DNA of 64,000 nucleotides, taken from positions 1,483,468 through 1,547,467 of the forward strand of contig JAYKAV010003110.1 of assembly GCA_035582835.1 (NCBI GenBank), in the 5' to 3' direction. The notes beneath the pieces were generated by a model. The model made no database searches, was not told the DNA's origin, and saw only the letters and a program-made list of their open reading frames with translations. Shown one piece after another: positions 62,301 through 64,000 of this stretch. Both the position numbers and the translations under genes were made by a program. Source of the DNA: Phoebastria nigripes (taxonomy: Eukaryota > Chordata > Aves > Procellariiformes > Diomedeidae). Numbering within the stretch: position 1 is the first letter of the stretch; every line of letters begins with the position of its first letter.

Positions 62301-64000
62301 AGGATTCTACAGCATCTGAGAGAGAGAGTGCTACTGTAAAGATGTCCTCCTCTCTCCTCTCCCCAGCCATTTACCTATTTTATCTTCATCCTCTGAATCA
62401 GAATCAAAGTAAATGTCATCATAGTATTTTGAAGCGGTGGCAGGTCCAGTCTGCCCAGTACTTGAGGAAGTACCTATGTGTGAAATTAGAGAGAGAAGTG
62501 GTAAGAACACCCCACCAAAAGGACAGCAAGTATACAGCCCAGAACAAACCTTCGTTTTCAAGTTACTCTGTCCAGAAGTGCTCTGCTTTATCTGGGTGTG
62601 TTAAGTAACAGCTCTCCCAATTTATTCCCACATCCTGATCATCCACATCGCTTGTGTTATTTCATTTACAGCTGCTCTCTCAGAGCAAAGTTGCTCACTC
62701 CCTCCGAGATGAACCTCAGGTACAGTTCAAAGGAAAGTTTCTCCCAAGGTTCACTCCCTTTAGGCACAGAGGACACCACATCAAATATGCCTGCCTCTGC
62801 CCTATATAATCCACACAATCTCAGACACTCCATATATCTTCAGTCATGTGAAAGAAATACAGGTGTGGCACATTGTTTCAGAAACTTTGATTACAATAAA
62901 ATTCACTTTAAAAAATCCCCCAAAATTTCAGGGCCACAGAAGTTCAAATAAGACCTAGATGAATTGCCAAGCACATCTGTCACAGCCAGTCCGCACCAAA
63001 AATCCTATTCTGTGCTGGATGGATGTGGTGGTATAACTATCACTACATCTTAATTGCACAACTAAAACCTACAGACCCAGTAACACAAATAAAACTATTA
63101 AACCTGCTGAATGCAGGGGCAAGTCCCTACATTAAAGTGAATACTATGTTGATTCTCCAGGAAATTAAGAACACTTCACTAGGTGTTTTGCAATAGGTAA
63201 AAAGAACGTATGTTCTTCAAATGCCAAAGCAATCCATCTCTTGCACCCATAGTACACAAACACTAGAACACATATATCTTGAATACAGTTTTACTATTTG
63301 ATGTAGTATGTAATTATAAGCAGGTAAGGGAGGAAGAGATTAATATTTTTCCTGACTTTCTCCCCCAGCTGATTTGGGATCTCAATCTACCATATGCTAC
63401 TCCTTTCTTCAGGAAAGGGCTCCAAATGTTGATAGCATCCGGAGCCACTAGACAAAGTACGAGTGACCGCAACCTGCTCAAGAGAATTCTAAATACATGT
63501 GAAAGAACAGCTTAAACCAGAAGTTACAGAGATACTGGAAAAAAGGGGACTGATCCAACAAAGAGAAATCATATTAAAGCAGGAAATCAGAAGTTCAGAA
63601 ACACCAAAATCAAAGTCTCAGAAAAGATGAAACAGAGGCATTCACTGAAGTGGCACCTGGTGACCATTTCTGCAGAAGCAACTGGCCATTTTAAGATTTT
63701 CTGTAGGCTTCAAACAGCACTCAACTGTCAGCACATACACCACTAACCACAAGAATAATACATTAACTTCACACCTTAACTGGACACCACTTAACTCATG
63801 ATTTCATATGCAAGCAGATGTTAAGTGTGATTTACCCGTTTCTGGTGATTTCCATTTGCCTTCCATAGTCCTCATGGTGGTGTTCAGTTCCGCTTCCATC
63901 TCCTTTTGGAACTCATCGTCACTGGAAGACTCGCTCTCCCCAGTCAGGCACTCCCGTATCAGCTTCCGCTTCTGGTCAGGAGTGCCGTGTAAGAGCACAT
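59090..64000 (-). CDS. EAPP: E2F-associated phosphoprotein, 5'-truncated by window edge
   Basis: Five exons are visible on the minus strand: 64000-63836 (partial), 62473-62375, 62010-61887, 61004-60885 and 59354-59090. All splice sites are GT-AG and the phases agree, giving about 256 residues to a TAA stop. The human protein has about 285, so roughly 30 N-terminal residues are off the edge. Seen in order: an acidic serine-rich block (GESESSSDDEF), a very acidic tyrosine/aspartate block (YYDDIYFDSDSEDED), a basic stretch, the NDELLYDP motif, a short glutamine run, then paired cysteines (CPAC, CLDC, later CTEC) in the conserved C-terminal domain, ending HFFNVLASHC. Family knowledge: EAPP is a nuclear phosphoprotein that binds activating E2F factors and modulates E2F-dependent transcription and cell-cycle genes. 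The cysteine pairs suggest a metal-binding fold, which is inference. The introns (1362, 364, 882 and 1530 bp) hold nothing else I recognise. Identification rests on near-identity to the mammalian protein across all exons. Confidence 0.96.
60885..61004 (-). CDS. EAPP: EAPP coding exon with CPAC and CLDC cysteine pairs
   Basis: 120 bp, acceptor TTGGTAG and donor GTAATT. It encodes a variable segment with four glutamines from a short CAG run, then PNSDAVLNCPACMTTLCLDC, which is nearly identical to mammalian EAPP. The two CxxC pairs resemble a zinc-ribbon half-site. Metal binding is inferred, not shown. Confidence 0.95.
61887..62010 (-). CDS. EAPP: EAPP coding exon with NDELLYDP motif
   Basis: 124 bp, acceptor TTTCCAG and donor GTAAGA. 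It encodes a lysine/arginine-rich stretch (candidate nuclear localisation signal by inference), then NDELLYDPEED and a DQEWVDSQRRG end. Phase matches both neighbours: the last glycine codon is split GG|G. Confidence 0.95.
62375..62473 (-). CDS. EAPP: EAPP coding exon with acidic YYDDIYFDS motif
   Basis: 99 bp between acceptor CACATAG and donor GTAAAT. The frame carries over one base from the upstream exon. It encodes a short Ser/Thr-rich linker and then the highly conserved acidic motif around YYDDIYFDSDSEDED. The linker differs from mammals, as expected of an unstructured part. Confidence 0.95.
   Translation of the reverse strand, partial: VLPQVLGRLDLPPLQNTMMTFTLILIQRMKIK
63836..64000 (-). 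CDS. EAPP: EAPP coding exon (first visible, partial)
   Basis: The exon is open to the window edge with no start codon or acceptor visible. It begins inside a GAT codon at 64000-63998 and reads VLLHGTPDQKRKL, a signature of EAPP orthologues. It ends ...SPETG with the last codon split after its first base, followed by donor GTAAAT at 63835. An acidic serine cluster here is a plausible casein kinase 2 target (inference). Confidence 0.95.

Noticed and set aside
1..64000. CRISPR arrays, bacterial operons, rRNA or tRNA genes
   Set aside because: No spaced direct repeats, rRNA core sequences or tRNA cloverleaf with A and B boxes were recognised. The window is vertebrate.

Overview
This window is vertebrate nuclear DNA, most likely from a bird. 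The reasons are two recognisable vertebrate genes with canonical GT-AG introns, fossil non-LTR elements of the CR1 family as the main interspersed repeat, no primate or rodent type SINEs, and short introns. The species cannot be named from the sequence alone. It is not prokaryotic: the small ORFs in the left 50 kb have no ribosome binding sites, operon structure or recognisable domains.

The right end holds two genes, both on the minus strand. EAPP (E2F-associated phosphoprotein) occupies 59090 to beyond 64000: five coding exons are visible and the first residues lie off the right edge. SPTSSA (small subunit A of serine palmitoyltransferase) occupies 51920-55372 in two coding exons. Its first exon sits in a strong CpG island (about 54800-55640), and its long AT-rich 3' untranslated region probably runs left towards 50.8 or 49.6 kb. 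The genes are head to tail, with only about 3.4 kb between the putative EAPP poly(A) signal and the SPTSSA start codon. From general knowledge, human chromosome 14q13 has EGLN3, SPTSSA, EAPP and SNX6 in this order and orientation, so EGLN3 is expected beyond the left edge and SNX6 beyond the right edge. No EGLN3 exon was found here.

The left part, 1 to about 49.6 kb, looks like a gene desert. It holds old repeat fossils: two MIR-like SINE pieces (about 5340 and 7550) and a weaker third (about 48976), a long degenerate CR1-type LINE on the plus strand (about 38640-40520), a second CR1 on the minus strand with a broken reverse transcriptase (about 42690-43580), small CR1 3' ends near 8775 and 27640, another ancient repeat near 21625, and at least six copies of a short dyad motif resembling GACTTCAATGGGA. 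Several AT-rich stretches could be conserved regulatory elements, but that needs comparative data.

The two genes act in different pathways: sphingolipid synthesis in the endoplasmic reticulum and E2F-dependent transcription in the nucleus. Their adjacency is inherited synteny, not a functional cluster. I found no convincing new biological system. The most notable structural observations are a 2 x 56 bp tandem duplication at 46273-46384, two perfect hairpins, the compressed EAPP-SPTSSA spacing, and the ancient CR1 and MIR fossils.
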